DNA of 64,000 nt from Treponema denticola (lineage in GTDB: Bacteria; Spirochaetota; Spirochaetia; Treponematales; Treponemataceae). The translations under genes were made by a program, and so were the position numbers. Location of the stretch: positions 2,170,001 to 2,234,000 of the forward strand of contig NZ_CP051302.1 of assembly GCF_024181405.1 (NCBI RefSeq), read 5' to 3'. Below are positions 17,073 to 25,483 of the stretch, in pieces. Each line of letters opens with the position of its first letter. Position 1 is the first letter of the stretch. Below the pieces are notes generated by a model, which saw only the letters and a list, made by a program, of their open reading frames with translations, had not been told where the DNA came from and searched no databases.

Positions 17073-17257
17073 TATGCTAACCGTGAGCGGCGAAAAGCTG
17101 CCATATCCGATAACATTTCCTGTATTTGTCGGATGGTAGCTTTGGTACTTTTTTTACGGGAACTAATAAGAAACTCAATATATTTTATCACCGCTGTATA
17201 ATCTTCCTCCGTTAGCATTTTCACCATTTGTGTAAGCTCAGAAACCGGAACTGCCAT
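17072..17257 (-). CDS. Antitoxin of a PIN toxin pair (VapB-like)
   Basis: This 61-residue protein (MAVPVSELTQMVKMLTEEDYTAVIKYIEFLISSRKKS) is a small helical protein of the type found before PIN toxins in spirochaetes and Firmicutes. It precedes and overlaps the truncated toxin by one base (TAATG). AGGAAGGA is its ribosome site. It probably bound its toxin and an operator once; now it may remain as a silent or cross-acting antitoxin. Plus-strand-oriented AT-rich sequence follows upstream. Confidence 0.6.
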   Translation of the reverse strand: MAVPVSELTQMVKMLTEEDYTAVIKYIEFLISSRKKSTKATIRQIQEMLSDMAAFRRSRLA

Positions 17258-17607
17258 TTGATCCTTCCTATATAATTAACACTATAAATATTGTATCATA
17301 TTTTTTCAAAAAAAATACTCAGGAAGAATTTATGGTACAGGACAGCCACACCAGAAAAAATCATGACAAAATTTTAGCTCATTTCTTACATAAAAAACAA
17401 AATAAATTAAAAACTGTATAAAATCATGCTGATATTGCATAACCATAGATTATGAAAGCTCTCGTTACAACATATTTCAGTAAAAAACAATTCAAAATTT
17501 TTATATATTATGCAAAGATATCTTAAAAAAAATCAGATGTGGGTGCCCTGATTTATGCTTTACTATAATCGATTTAGTATCCCATTCCTAATTGAAAATT
17601 AAAAACA
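17258..17607. other. AT-rich gap with one short frame
   Basis: There is no clear gene. A 29-codon plus-strand frame at 17332-17421 (MVQDSHTRKNHDKILAHFL) has AGGAAG 6-7 bases before the ATG, but I cannot assign it. The minus-strand promoter of the antitoxin probably lies near 17280-17310. The remainder is A/T-rich with no repeat I can match. Confidence 0.3.
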
Positions 17608-18393
17608 TCAAGTCTGCGTCTTTTGTAAAGTTTGCACTTTTTGAACATATGAAAAACAGTAATCGGATAAGCTGAACTCAAAGGTTTCTCTGTTTACTAA
17701 CCCAACCGGTTTATCACTTTCGTACAGCTGTATGAGAAAATCTACAACTTGTTTGCAAGAGTGATATCTTCCAAAAGCTTTGTCATAATCGTAGTCTGTG
17801 ATGTCATTGGCGATATTGCCGAAATTTGTTTTTGTAGCGGCGGGAGCAAAAACCTTTGCCCGCATTTTTGCACCCGATGCGAATAACTCACGGCTTAAGC
17901 CTTCGGTAAAAGCTCCAACAAAAAATTTCGTTGCACAATAAGTAACCGCAGTCGGAACAATCGTGTACCCGCCGACGGAAGACACATTGATAAGCTGAGT
18001 ACCTTCTTTATCTGCAAAATCCCGCACATACAAAGCTGAAAAAAGACTAACCGCTTCTACATTCAAGCTAAGCATATCTTCCATTTTTGTAAGATTTTGA
18101 TTTTCCACACTGCAATAATCTCCAAAGCCCGCATTATTTATCCATGTTTCAATATCCAAGTCCTTTACGGAATTGTATAAGGTATAGATATTTTCTTTTT
18201 TGGTAAGGTCGTATATCTTAATGATGACCTCGGCCGAAAGATTATCGGTATTCAGAATTTCATTTTTTAATTTCTCAAGCTTTTCCTTACTGCGTGCAAC
18301 CGCAATGATGTTTTTCCCGTGCTGTGCAAATCGCTTTGCCGTTTCGTATCCGATGCCGGAACTTGCACCTGTAACAACTACATATTTTTTCAT
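17608..18393 (-). CDS. Short-chain dehydrogenase/reductase
   Basis: This 261-residue classical SDR has the cofactor motif TGASSGIG (residues 8-15), then NNAG (INNAGFGD), the catalytic Ser in INVSSVGG, and YCATK for Tyr-x3-Lys. It should be an NAD(P)-dependent oxidoreductase of a small hydroxyl or carbonyl compound. The substrate is not visible. It lies four bases after the MerR regulator on the same strand, so it is probably the regulated gene of a short operon (propeller lipoprotein, MerR, SDR). Confidence 0.9.
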   Translation of the reverse strand: MKKYVVVTGASSGIGYETAKRFAQHGKNIIAVARSKEKLEKLKNEILNTDNLSAEVIIKIYDLTKKENIYTLYNSVKDLDIETWINNAGFGDYCSVENQNLTKMEDMLSLNVEAVSLFSALYVRDFADKEGTQLINVSSVGGYTIVPTAVTYCATKFFVGAFTEGLSRELFASGAKMRAKVFAPAATKTNFGNIANDITDYDYDKAFGRYHSCKQVVDFLIQLYESDKPVGLVNRETFEFSLSDYCFSYVQKVQTLQKTQT

Positions 18394-18397
18394 CTTT

Positions 18398-18757
18398 TTA
18401 CCTCTTCATGGTTAATTTTTTGTAGTATTCGATTTTTTCGCGGATTTTTGCTAAGTAGGTATTTTGTTTTTCAAGTTCCGCTAAAAGCCGTTTTTCGTGT
18501 TCTTGGAGCATTTCGAGCCGCTCTGGTGCAGTCGTATCACCCTTTTCGCGAAGCTCAGCAAACTCGACTATTTGAGCTACCGGCATACCAGTTGCCTTTA
18601 GACGGATAACAAATTCCATCCAAGCAATGTCTACCTCCATAAATTCCCGATATCCGTTTTTTCTTCTGCAAATAGGTTTCAACACTCCTATTCTTTCATA
18701 GTAACGGAGAGTTGAATCACTTACACCAAGTTTAAAAGCAAATTCTTTAATCGTCAT
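18398..18757 (-). CDS. MerR-family transcriptional regulator
   Basis: This 119-residue regulator starts at 18757. The helix-turn-helix MTIKEFAFKLGVSDSTLRYYERIGVLKP is the hallmark of MerR proteins. A wing and a long dimerisation coiled coil follow (RLEMLQEHEKRLLAELEKQNTYLAKIREKIEYYKKL). There are no metal-binding cysteines, so it is likely of the organic-effector or oxidative type that often sits by an oxidoreductase. Its first codons overlap the end of the propeller lipoprotein gene by 11 bases. Confidence 0.9.
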   Translation of the reverse strand: MTIKEFAFKLGVSDSTLRYYERIGVLKPICRRKNGYREFMEVDIAWMEFVIRLKATGMPVAQIVEFAELREKGDTTAPERLEMLQEHEKRLLAELEKQNTYLAKIREKIEYYKKLTMKR

Positions 18758-19578
18758 AACGGTTCCCTTGAAATGTAATTTTATAGAGCGAATTATCTCC
18801 CCACGCCGCGATGTATATTTCTTTTGAATCGGTATCAGCAATAAGTCCGACAGGAGAAATCGGTTTATCGGTAAGCTGCTCGGTTTTTACATCCGTAAGC
18901 GAAATTCGATACACCCCCCCTGCTGCCGTAATCAACAGTTAAAACGGAATTAGGGCGAAACGGATCGAGAATAAGTCCTGTTGCAGGAGCATTCACTGTT
19001 TTGCTCAAAACGGTGAGCTTGGCATTTTTTGCTTCGTAGAGGTAGATTGTTCCGGTAATGTCGTTAATTACATACCGGTTCTTACCTGTCTGAATAGCTG
19101 CGACCGGAGTTATTAATCCTTTATCGGCAAGTACAGAAATCTTTCCCTCTGGTGATACGTAAAGGACTCTGCTTTTTCCTCGCTCCGCGACAAGTAAGTT
19201 TTCCTCATCATCAAAAGCTATACCGGCAACAACGCTAAGCCCTGAAAGAAAATTGCTTTTGTTACCGTTTTGCACTTTGTAGATTACACCGCCGTTATAG
19301 GTTGCGACATACAAAGAGTCCTTGCTGTCAACTGCAAGACCGGAAGGATAGGGAATATCTTTTATAACCGTTTCCAATTTTCCCGAGTGATAACGATCAA
19401 CTCTCCCTGCACTCCAATTTGCGATGTACAAATAGCCTTTGCTGTCAAAAGCCATTCCAACCGGAGATGAAAGTGATGACACCAACTTTTTCATCTCGAT
19501 ATTCTCTTTTGCAAAAAGATTACAGCTTGCTAAAATTACTGTACCAGCTAAAAAAATACTAATGTTGATTTCACGCAT
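18747..19578 (-). pseudogene. Propeller lipoprotein (NHL/SMP-30-like), frameshifted at G7
   Basis: This is a secreted six-bladed propeller: a signal peptide with lipobox LASC near residues 16-19, then repeated blades such as LSSPVGMAFDSKGYLYIANWSAGRV and IPYPSGLAVDSKDSLYVATYNGGV. At residue about 217 the frame breaks in a run of seven G (plus-strand C7 at 18914-18920). In the other frame the last blades continue with GGVYRISLTDVKTEQL, then PVGLIADTDSKEIYIAAWGDNSLYK. Six or nine G would give an intact protein of about 276 residues. It is first of the operon with MerR and SDR. Confidence 0.7.
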
Positions 19579-19691
19579 ATTAAAGCCTCCTAATTACTAA
19601 TAATATAAACCTTGGAGTTCGGTTCAAGGCAAGCGGTTTTTGAAAAATATTTTGCGGGAAAGGGGAAGATTTTTTGAAAGCAAATATTGGA

Positions 19692-20159
19692 TTATATTTT
19701 TAATTCATTTATTATTTCAATATCTTTTATAAATGTTACCGCATTTTCAATATCTTTAGCATCAGGATGACCTTTGGCTAGGCCGCCGAAGAATTTAAAT
19801 AGACCGTAGGTATCAAAGCCCTTGCATTCAAATGATCCTAAAACGTCAAAACCTTTACTTTTTAAATGAGAAGAAAATTTTTGTGCGTATCTTCCTTTTC
19901 CAATTCCGCTGGTGCATATCACAAAGGTTCTTTTAGGTATGACTGTTTTGTATTCTTCTAAAAATTTATAAATTGCTTGATGAAATTTTCCCATATAAAT
20001 TCCTGAGGCAAAACCTATTGTTTCATATTTTGAAAAATCTATTTCTCTCACTTTATTAACATTGAAAATATTTAACTCTATTTTTTTTGCAATTTCGGTT
20101 ACTAATTTTTCCGTATTTTTATGATGTATCGAAGCATATATAATAGCTGTTTTTTTCAT
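19692..20159 (-). CDS. Flavodoxin-family protein
   Basis: This 155-residue protein has a flavodoxin fold. IIYASIHHKNTEKLVTEIAKK is a modified FMN phosphate loop, GFASGIYMGKFHQAI and FVICTSGIGKGRYA are the following loops, and FECKGFDTYGLFKFFGGLAKGHPD ends it. It should bind FMN and act in electron transfer in the cytoplasm. It is a single gene with its own AGGT ribosome site, separate from its neighbours. Confidence 0.85.
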   Translation of the reverse strand: MKKTAIIYASIHHKNTEKLVTEIAKKIELNIFNVNKVREIDFSKYETIGFASGIYMGKFHQAIYKFLEEYKTVIPKRTFVICTSGIGKGRYAQKFSSHLKSKGFDVLGSFECKGFDTYGLFKFFGGLAKGHPDAKDIENAVTFIKDIEIINELKI

Positions 20160-20235
20160 GCTACACCTACCTTGTTTTATTTTGTTTATTATACATCAAA
20201 AAGCGGAATTTTGCAAACCTAGTAATTAAATAATA

Positions 20236-20691
20236 TTAACTTTCCCAATCAATGGAAATAATTTTTACATCTTCGCCGAATTTTACACAGAGTATTTCAT
20301 CGCTTTCATCAGGTGCAATCATAAAATCCATTGTGATGTGCGGCCTTTCACTGTCAATCCATAAGCCTAGATTTGTTATCGTCATTTTACTTACAAACTC
20401 GGTAATATCACTCGGCAAATCTTCGAGTCCGCATTCTTCAATATGAAAGTCAATATAGTAGCTGTCATCTTTTAAATATGTTATCAGAGCTTTTTTTGCT
20501 TCTTTTATTTTATCGTCTATGTTCTCAAGAAACTGTGCATAAAGATCGAGTATGCCGGTAGACGGTTCTACATTTTTGCCGAGCCAAAGCCATGTGTCTA
20601 TCCCCTGAATCTCTTTTTCCCAAATTACTTCCACATCATCTGCTGCCGCAAGATTCAACTGACCGAAATATTGATGTTCCATTTTTTTCAT
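20236..20691 (-). CDS. DUF2004-like protein
   Basis: This is a 151-residue soluble protein. The layout, YFGQLNLAAADDVEVIWEKEIQGIDTWLWLG early and IDSERPHITMDFMIAPDESDEILCVKFGEDVKIISIDWES at the end, matches the DUF2004 family, whose members often lie among toxin-immunity genes. MKKMEHQ and MEHQ are both possible starts; the GGAG site fits the first. It is a single gene. An immunity role is inferred. Confidence 0.6.
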   Translation of the reverse strand: MKKMEHQYFGQLNLAAADDVEVIWEKEIQGIDTWLWLGKNVEPSTGILDLYAQFLENIDDKIKEAKKALITYLKDDSYYIDFHIEECGLEDLPSDITEFVSKMTITNLGLWIDSERPHITMDFMIAPDESDEILCVKFGEDVKIISIDWES

Positions 20692-20778
20692 AGTTTAATC
20701 TCCTATTATTCAGTATATCATAAAATTAGATTTTTTCTATGGATATATACTGATAAATATTATACTATTCAATAATTA

Positions 20779-21444
20779 TTATGTATCCATCAAAATATCG
20801 AACCAATCGCTTTCTTCGGAAATAAGCCATTCAAGTCCGCGCCGCCGTTCCATCAAAACATCGGGATTTAAGTCTTTGATTTCCGTTTCGGGGCGGAGCC
20901 GCTTTTCTTCCGTTGCCCAATGATAACGATAGTGAAGATCAAGCATATCAAGTATTTCTTCTATCCCGCGTAACTTACATTGTGATTTAAACGCAACTTT
21001 CCCATCGATATCGCCGACCAGTTTTATCGCTCGTTCCACATCACAGATATCATTCGGATACGAAATATCTTCAACCAAGCCCAAAGCCCACAGAAGCGAC
21101 CAATAAGCTTCATAAGTCCAGCATACATCAATGACATCCTGTTCGCTGTATGTTCCGTCAAAAAGCCGTTTTTCTTTTTCCAAAAGGCAGTCCGATACTT
21201 CATATTTTTCAAGCAAACTTAAAAAAAGCTCCTTCGATTCTTCATACCCTTGCTCATTATGAATATCTTCAGCCAATTGAATCGACAAAAGACATGCGAT
21301 GGCTCTGTCGCAGATTTCTTCAAGACTTTTAAGCTTCGCCTCTTTTGATGATTCCCGCAAGGGCAGTTCTTCCATACAGGCAATGCCCATTCCCTTTATT
21401 TTTGCATTCGATTTTTCACGCCGATCTTCAGGTTTTATGTACAT
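20779..21444 (-). CDS. DUF4272-domain protein
   Basis: This 221-residue protein starts at 21444 (MYIKPEDRREKSNAKIKG) after an AGGAG site. It shows the DUF4272 pattern: RREKSNAKIKGMGIACMEELPLRES, then EEICDRAIACLLS, then WTYEAYWSLLWALGLVEDISYPNDICDVERA. DUF4272 is of unknown function but recurrent in bacterial immunity loci. Its leader contains double-hairpin copy 2 and a further GTGTGTGC/GCACACAC hairpin. Confidence 0.75.
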   Translation of the reverse strand: MYIKPEDRREKSNAKIKGMGIACMEELPLRESSKEAKLKSLEEICDRAIACLLSIQLAEDIHNEQGYEESKELFLSLLEKYEVSDCLLEKEKRLFDGTYSEQDVIDVCWTYEAYWSLLWALGLVEDISYPNDICDVERAIKLVGDIDGKVAFKSQCKLRGIEEILDMLDLHYRYHWATEEKRLRPETEIKDLNPDVLMERRRGLEWLISEESDWFDILMDT

Positions 21445-21529
21445 AATAATTCTCCTATAAAAACTTTTTGCAGCAAATATCAATTTGCGAAAAAAGTTTT
21501 TTCAAGTGTGTGCCGAAAAGCACACACAT

Positions 21530-21620
21530 ATAATAATGCGATGTTTTGTGCAAAGCACAAAACTCGTCAGATAAACAGTGAGGCTGAATTTCTGCCGAAC
21601 TGTTTATCATATCTCCTTTA
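21530..21620 (-). repeat. Double-hairpin repeat, copy 2 (possible structured RNA)
   Basis: On the minus strand it reads AAGGAGATAT, then the same 39-base hairpin 1 as copy 1, then GTTTTGTGC-TTT-GCACAAAAC as hairpin 2, then ATCGCATTATTAT. Hairpin 2 differs from copy 1 in most bases but is fully paired. A third hairpin (TGTGTGTGC/GCACACAC) follows toward the DUF4272 gene. The frame also stays open here from an ATG at the start of hairpin 1, so a leader peptide cannot be excluded. Confidence 0.7.
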
Positions 21621-21741
21621 TTTACCGGTACTATTATATCAAAAAATAAGATTATTGATAACCTGTAGAAAAAACACCATTGAAAATGGTATAATATCAG
21701 CAAACATTTAGAGAGATTTCATAGAATAAAGGAGATGCAAA

Positions 21742-23238
21742 ATGAAGATATTACAGACAGAGATTGGCAAAGCATATGCGAATGTAGTCGGAAAAACGAA
21801 AGAAGGTACGCCTGTATATTCTATATTGAGTGTGCCTTATGCACGAGCAGAAAGATTTGAATATGCTAAAATTCTTGATAAACAAGACTATTCACCGGAT
21901 ATGATAATTAATCGTAAAGAAACAGTATGTTTTCCACAAAGGAAATATCCTCTATTTTTTAATATTTTTATGAAGCACCATATGTTACGACCGGAATTTC
22001 AACCGTTAAAAGATACTCAAACGGAAAATGCATTTGTAGTAAATATATGGGCACCCGAGAATTTTACGGAAAGAAAACCGGTAGTTGTATTTTTACATGG
22101 CGGAGGCGAAGGGTCGGGAACAGTTCCAATATACACAATGGAACATATTGCCGAACAAGGTGTTGTAGCAGTTACAATTACTTATCGAATAGGAAATTTC
22201 GGATATATGCCTGTTTTCGATAAGGGAGAAATAAAAGCGTCTCTTGCTTATCTTGATCAGCAAACAGCTTTAAATTGGATTTATAATACTATAAGTTCTT
22301 TCGGCGGAGATAATACAAATATTACGCTTATGGGGCATTGCGGCGGTGCGGTTGCAGCGCTGTATCATTATTTAAATCCTGTAAGTAATAAACTGTTTCA
22401 TAAATTAATCCTATGTGCAGGGAATGTCCCGATATTGTCGGAATTTGATTTTGCAAAAAACGAATATGCAAAAATGCTGTCAAAAAATCATCTTAAAGGA
22501 CTTGAAGAACTAAAAAAACTGTCAGCCAAAAAATTGATGAAACTAAAAGGAGGACAGAATGATATTGTTGACGGTATATTCTTTGCAGAGCACCCAATGA
22601 AATTATTAGAGCGTGGAGAATTCCCTTGTATGCCAGTTTTGATAGGCTCTAACAAAGATGAATTTTCTATGATTGAATTACCTATGTTTTATAAGGCTCT
22701 CGGAATTACAAAGAAAAAGAAAAATTTAAAAGATGTTCTTTTAAAAAAATACGGTGAGTTTGCAGAAACGCTCGAATCCGAATTTAAATCGGAAGCAAAT
22801 GGAATTGTAGATTTACAGATTCAAATAATGGAATTGCTGATCTTTCATTCAAGCGCGTTGTTTCTTATGGAAACGTTAGGCAAAAAATGCCCTGTATACG
22901 GCTATAGAATGAACTATATCCCTCATTTGTATAACGGACTGCGAGGTTCGTATCATGGGGCGGAGCTGGCATTTTTCTTTGGAACCATAGATAAAATGAA
23001 TATACCCATTACCGATGAAAATAGAAAAGCAGTTATTTCAATTCAGAAGGACTGGATAGAATTTATAAGGACGGGAAAAATGAAAGACCGGACTCTTTTT
23101 AATGAAACAGGAAAAATTACGGAATATGATAAAGATATTAGAACTATACCGTTTCCGCATGCACATCTTATTCATCACATTCAAAATAGCGGCATTGCCG
23201 ATAAGCTACGAAAAGAATATATCCGCAACCGTAGATAA
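21742..23238 (+). CDS. Type-B carboxylesterase-like protein, Ser to Cys nucleophile
   Basis: This is a 498-residue alpha/beta hydrolase of the carboxylesterase type-B family. The oxyanion loop VVVFLHGGGEGSG (114-126), ALNWIYNTISSFGGDNTNI (176-194), and the acid and His regions GSNKDEF and YHGAELAFFFG (His405) are in place. The nucleophile elbow is GHCGG (Cys200), where the family has G(E)SAG, so Ser is replaced by Cys. It may be a thiol esterase or inactive. There is no signal peptide. A TATAAT box near 21690 and GGAG before the ATG suggest its own transcript. Confidence 0.8.
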   Translation: MKILQTEIGKAYANVVGKTKEGTPVYSILSVPYARAERFEYAKILDKQDYSPDMIINRKETVCFPQRKYPLFFNIFMKHHMLRPEFQPLKDTQTENAFVVNIWAPENFTERKPVVVFLHGGGEGSGTVPIYTMEHIAEQGVVAVTITYRIGNFGYMPVFDKGEIKASLAYLDQQTALNWIYNTISSFGGDNTNITLMGHCGGAVAALYHYLNPVSNKLFHKLILCAGNVPILSEFDFAKNEYAKMLSKNHLKGLEELKKLSAKKLMKLKGGQNDIVDGIFFAEHPMKLLERGEFPCMPVLIGSNKDEFSMIELPMFYKALGITKKKKNLKDVLLKKYGEFAETLESEFKSEANGIVDLQIQIMELLIFHSSALFLMETLGKKCPVYGYRMNYIPHLYNGLRGSYHGAELAFFFGTIDKMNIPITDENRKAVISIQKDWIEFIRTGKMKDRTLFNETGKITEYDKDIRTIPFPHAHLIHHIQNSGIADKLRKEYIRNRR

Positions 23239-23264
23239 TCAACATTAAAAAAGCCATAGAAAAT

Positions 23265-23480
23265 ATGCATGACAGCAGGATTAAACCCTATCTCTTTAAT
23301 AAAAAATGGATTCCCTTTGCCGAATACTGTGACAGCTGCTTTTTGATGTTGGATTTTGATCCGGATACAGCGGGAAAAGAAGGTCAGATTATCTGCTATA
23401 TCCATGATCCGGATAAAGTGGTTTATGCAGCGCCGAGTATTACGGAATTGGTTGATGGGATAATTGCAGAAATTGATTAA
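23265..23480 (+). pseudogene. SMI1/KNR4 (SUKH) protein, N-terminally truncated
   Basis: These 71 codons correspond to the second half of a SUKH domain: WIPFAEYCDSCFLMLDFDPDTAGKEGQIICY, then the terminal helix ITELVDGIIAEI. Full proteins have about 150-190 residues, and the first half is missing. The frame is also open a little upstream (NIKKAIEN). SUKH proteins are classic immunity proteins against nuclease toxins. This one is probably a remnant. Confidence 0.6.
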
Positions 23481-23513
23481 ACTTATTTTCAGCGGAGGAA
23501 AGGGAGATAACAA

Positions 23514-23712
23514 ATGCTAAAGATCGGAGAAAATCATATGTTTGAAGATGGCTGGAATGGAAGACAGAGCTGTCTGATGCATTTAAAAAAAGATGGTTCT
23601 GCCTCATGGTCAGTGCGGATATGCTGAACCCTATGAACAGGAAAAATTTGAAATCGACAGTTGGATACCTGTTATTGAATCGGTTAAGGACTGGGAAAAA
23701 TTCGGATTATAG
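23514..23712 (+). pseudogene. Frameshifted small hypothetical gene
   Basis: ATG at 23514, after AGGAAAGGGAG, reads MLKIGENHMFEDGWNGRQS and KKDGSASWSVRI, then hits a stop. A one-base shift allows the continuation CGYAEPYEQEKFEIDSWIPV to TAG at 23710. Together they would make a protein of about 66 residues. I do not recognise the family. It lies between the truncated SUKH gene and the next intact gene. Confidence 0.45.
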
Positions 23713-23737
23713 GAAAAGTTTGGCGAGCGGAGGAACT

Positions 23738-24307
23738 ATGAATGAGATTGAGAAATATAGAATATTGAGTGCAGGAAAAGCCTTTGGTCACCGTGCCCAA
23801 ATTGCTTTGTTGTTGCTTGATAGCAGCACAGCCTATGAAGAACTTAAAGAGGAAGCGGCACAAACTTCAGTTGCCGGAAGTTACGGTTGTACCGGAGGTT
23901 TTCCATCCGAAATACTTGAAAGAATAATAACAGAATTGATATGCCGCGATACCCGTAATAGTTGGTATCTGCCTGACAATGTAAAATTTTGGGACAGGCG
24001 TTTCGGCAGTCTGTTTGAGACCAAGTTTTTTTGCTATGATGATGATGTAGAAACTTGGAGTAATATACTTTACAAATTCTTTGTAAAACTCAAGTGGATG
24101 CCTAAAAGAGAAGATTATACTTCAACAAAAAGCTATAATAATGTTTGGGGATATTTTGCAGAACTTTTAGCGGTTGTAAAACAAAATAATCATCCCGAAT
24201 TTGATAAGTATTATGAAATTGCAATCAAAAACGGAATGAATGCAGTGATTTTGGAAAGAAAGTTAAAAGAACTGTCTGAAATAAAACAGTCCTTTATCGG
24301 AGTTTAA
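23738..24307 (+). CDS. Hypothetical helical protein
   Basis: This 189-residue protein starts at 23738 (MNEIEKYRILSAGKAFGHRAQIALLLLD), chosen because GGAGG lies 6 bases upstream and the longer frame from 23606 overlaps a decayed gene. It is mostly helical (LERIITELICRDTRN, then YKFFVKLKWMP and YFAELLAVVKQNNHPEF). I do not recognise the family. The next small gene follows after four bases and is probably co-translated. An immunity role is possible from setting. Confidence 0.55.
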   Translation: MNEIEKYRILSAGKAFGHRAQIALLLLDSSTAYEELKEEAAQTSVAGSYGCTGGFPSEILERIITELICRDTRNSWYLPDNVKFWDRRFGSLFETKFFCYDDDVETWSNILYKFFVKLKWMPKREDYTSTKSYNNVWGYFAELLAVVKQNNHPEFDKYYEIAIKNGMNAVILERKLKELSEIKQSFIGV

Positions 24308-24311
24308 GGCA

Positions 24312-24506
24312 ATGAAAGAAAAAACTTTGGTTACTCTTAAAGATGAAATATCTTTGGAATATCCGTTTTCTGATGACATGCCTATGGTTTACTTAGGCGA
24401 AATAGTTAATATGCCGGAACATGGAATTTTTATAGGTCAATCCGGAAAATGCTATTTTGGGTATCATATTTCAAATTTTAGAGAATTAAGCGAAGAAGAA
24501 GTATAA
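24312..24506 (+). CDS. Small hypothetical protein (64 residues)
   Basis: The protein begins MKEKTLVTLKDEISLEYPF and ends GQSGKCYFGYHISNFRELSEEEV. It is strand-rich, has no membrane segment, and I do not recognise it. Its start lies four bases after the previous stop, pointing to translational coupling. It could also be a shortened copy of a larger protein. Confidence 0.4.
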   Translation: MKEKTLVTLKDEISLEYPFSDDMPMVYLGEIVNMPEHGIFIGQSGKCYFGYHISNFRELSEEEV

Positions 24507-24571
24507 ATATGTAATGACAATATATTGACATCGCACGAAATAATGAATATACTTAAGAATGGGGTGATATT

Positions 24572-24844
24572 ATGGCAACAACAAATTTGAATATCAGAAC
24601 AGATAAAGAAATGAAGGAGCGAGCAGAAGCTATTTTTTTTGAGTTAGGGCTTAATATGACAACGGCTATCAATATATTTTTAAGAACAACTATTAGAGAA
24701 AATGGAATTCCGTTTGCTTTGAAATTAGATATTCCCAATGCAATTACAGCGTCGGCAATAGAAGAAGGTAGAAAAATTGCTTATGATGATACCGTAAAAA
24801 AATATTCAAATATAGACGATTTGCGGAAAGCACTGGAAATATAA
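24572..24844 (+). CDS. RelB/DinJ-family antitoxin
   Basis: This 90-residue antitoxin has a ribbon-helix-helix N-terminus, TTNLNIRTDKEMKERAEAIFFELGLNMTTAINIFLRTTIRENGIPFAL, the standard RelB/DinJ signature. A C-terminal toxin-binding tail follows (NAITASAIEEGRKIAYDDTVKKYSNID). It should bind and repress its own promoter and neutralise the YafQ-type toxin coded next. Its stop (TAA at 24842) lies inside the toxin's former start region. Confidence 0.9.
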   Translation: MATTNLNIRTDKEMKERAEAIFFELGLNMTTAINIFLRTTIRENGIPFALKLDIPNAITASAIEEGRKIAYDDTVKKYSNIDDLRKALEI

Positions 24845-25122
24845 AATACGAAATAAAATTTACAAACCAATTTAAGAAAGATATTAGACTTGCAAAAAAA
24901 CAGAATAAAAACTTAGATAAGTTATTGAAAGTTATTGATTTACTTTCAAATGGAGAAAAACTTGAAGCTAAGTATAGAGATCATGATTTATCAGGAAACT
25001 ATAAGGGAACAAGAGAATGTCACATAGAACCGGATTGGCTTTTAGTATATGAAATTAGAAATGATGTACTTGTACTTATGCTTTATAGACTTGGCTCACA
25101 TTCAGAGCTTTTTAAAAAATAA
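24841..25122 (+). pseudogene. YafQ-type mRNA interferase toxin with lost ATG
   Basis: The frame from 24841 reads (I/M)KYEIKFTNQFKKDIRLAKKQNKN, then LSGNYKGTRECHIEPDWLLVYEI, then LMLYRLGSHSELF. This is a complete YafQ/RelE-superfamily ribosome-dependent endoribonuclease of about 93 residues with the usual C-terminal His. The expected start is ATA (24841-24843) in place of ATG. A single G to A change at 24843 would explain this and would also turn the antitoxin stop TGA into TAA. The next ATG (24925) would lose the first 28 residues. The toxin is probably very weakly made or silent. Confidence 0.7.
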
Positions 25123-25149
25123 GACAGAAAATGTTTTAAGAAGTTTACA

Positions 25150-25467
25150 ATGAATAATCAGATGGATTTTATACTGCCTACTTTATATGATAAGTTTTTA
25201 TCAGAAATGGGAGAGGATGGAGAATTTACAATAGAGGATACCGGTATCATTTTATATTCAAAGGCAGATTTGGTGGAAAGAAATACTACTTATCAGATAG
25301 CTGAATGGGAGCCGGATTTTTTTATGATTGGACAGGACGGTGACTTAGCTTTCTTTATAAAAAAAGATTCTGATGATACTATTTATATGAATGATTTGGG
25401 AGCCTTGGGTTCGATTGAAATGAAGCGTACAGCCTCAGATGTGTATGAGTTTGTTAAAAAGAATTAG
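25150..25467 (+). CDS. SMI1/KNR4 (SUKH) immunity-type protein
   Basis: This 105-residue protein has a SUKH core: LPTLYDKFLSEMGEDGEFTIEDTGIILYSKADLVERN, then the acidic EWEPDFFMIGQDGDLAFFI, then IYMNDLGALGSIEMKRTA. This matches the SMI1/KNR4 family, known to act as immunity proteins against toxic nucleases and deaminases and in other protein contacts. It is short but has start and end. It has no close operon partner. Confidence 0.7.
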   Translation: MNNQMDFILPTLYDKFLSEMGEDGEFTIEDTGIILYSKADLVERNTTYQIAEWEPDFFMIGQDGDLAFFIKKDSDDTIYMNDLGALGSIEMKRTASDVYEFVKKN

Positions 25468-25483
25468 TCTGAGTTTGATTTGG

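Noticed and set aside
12899..21620. Integron attC sites
   Set aside because: The hairpins resemble folded attC sites, but the GTTRRRY/RYYYAAC ends are not seen, no integrase is in the window, and only two copies occur. Left open as a test, not claimed.
21455..21703. An 82-codon minus-strand frame over the hairpin repeat
   Set aside because: Its codons follow the hairpins. The matching copy 1 has no start codon in that frame, so a structured element explains it better than a protein.
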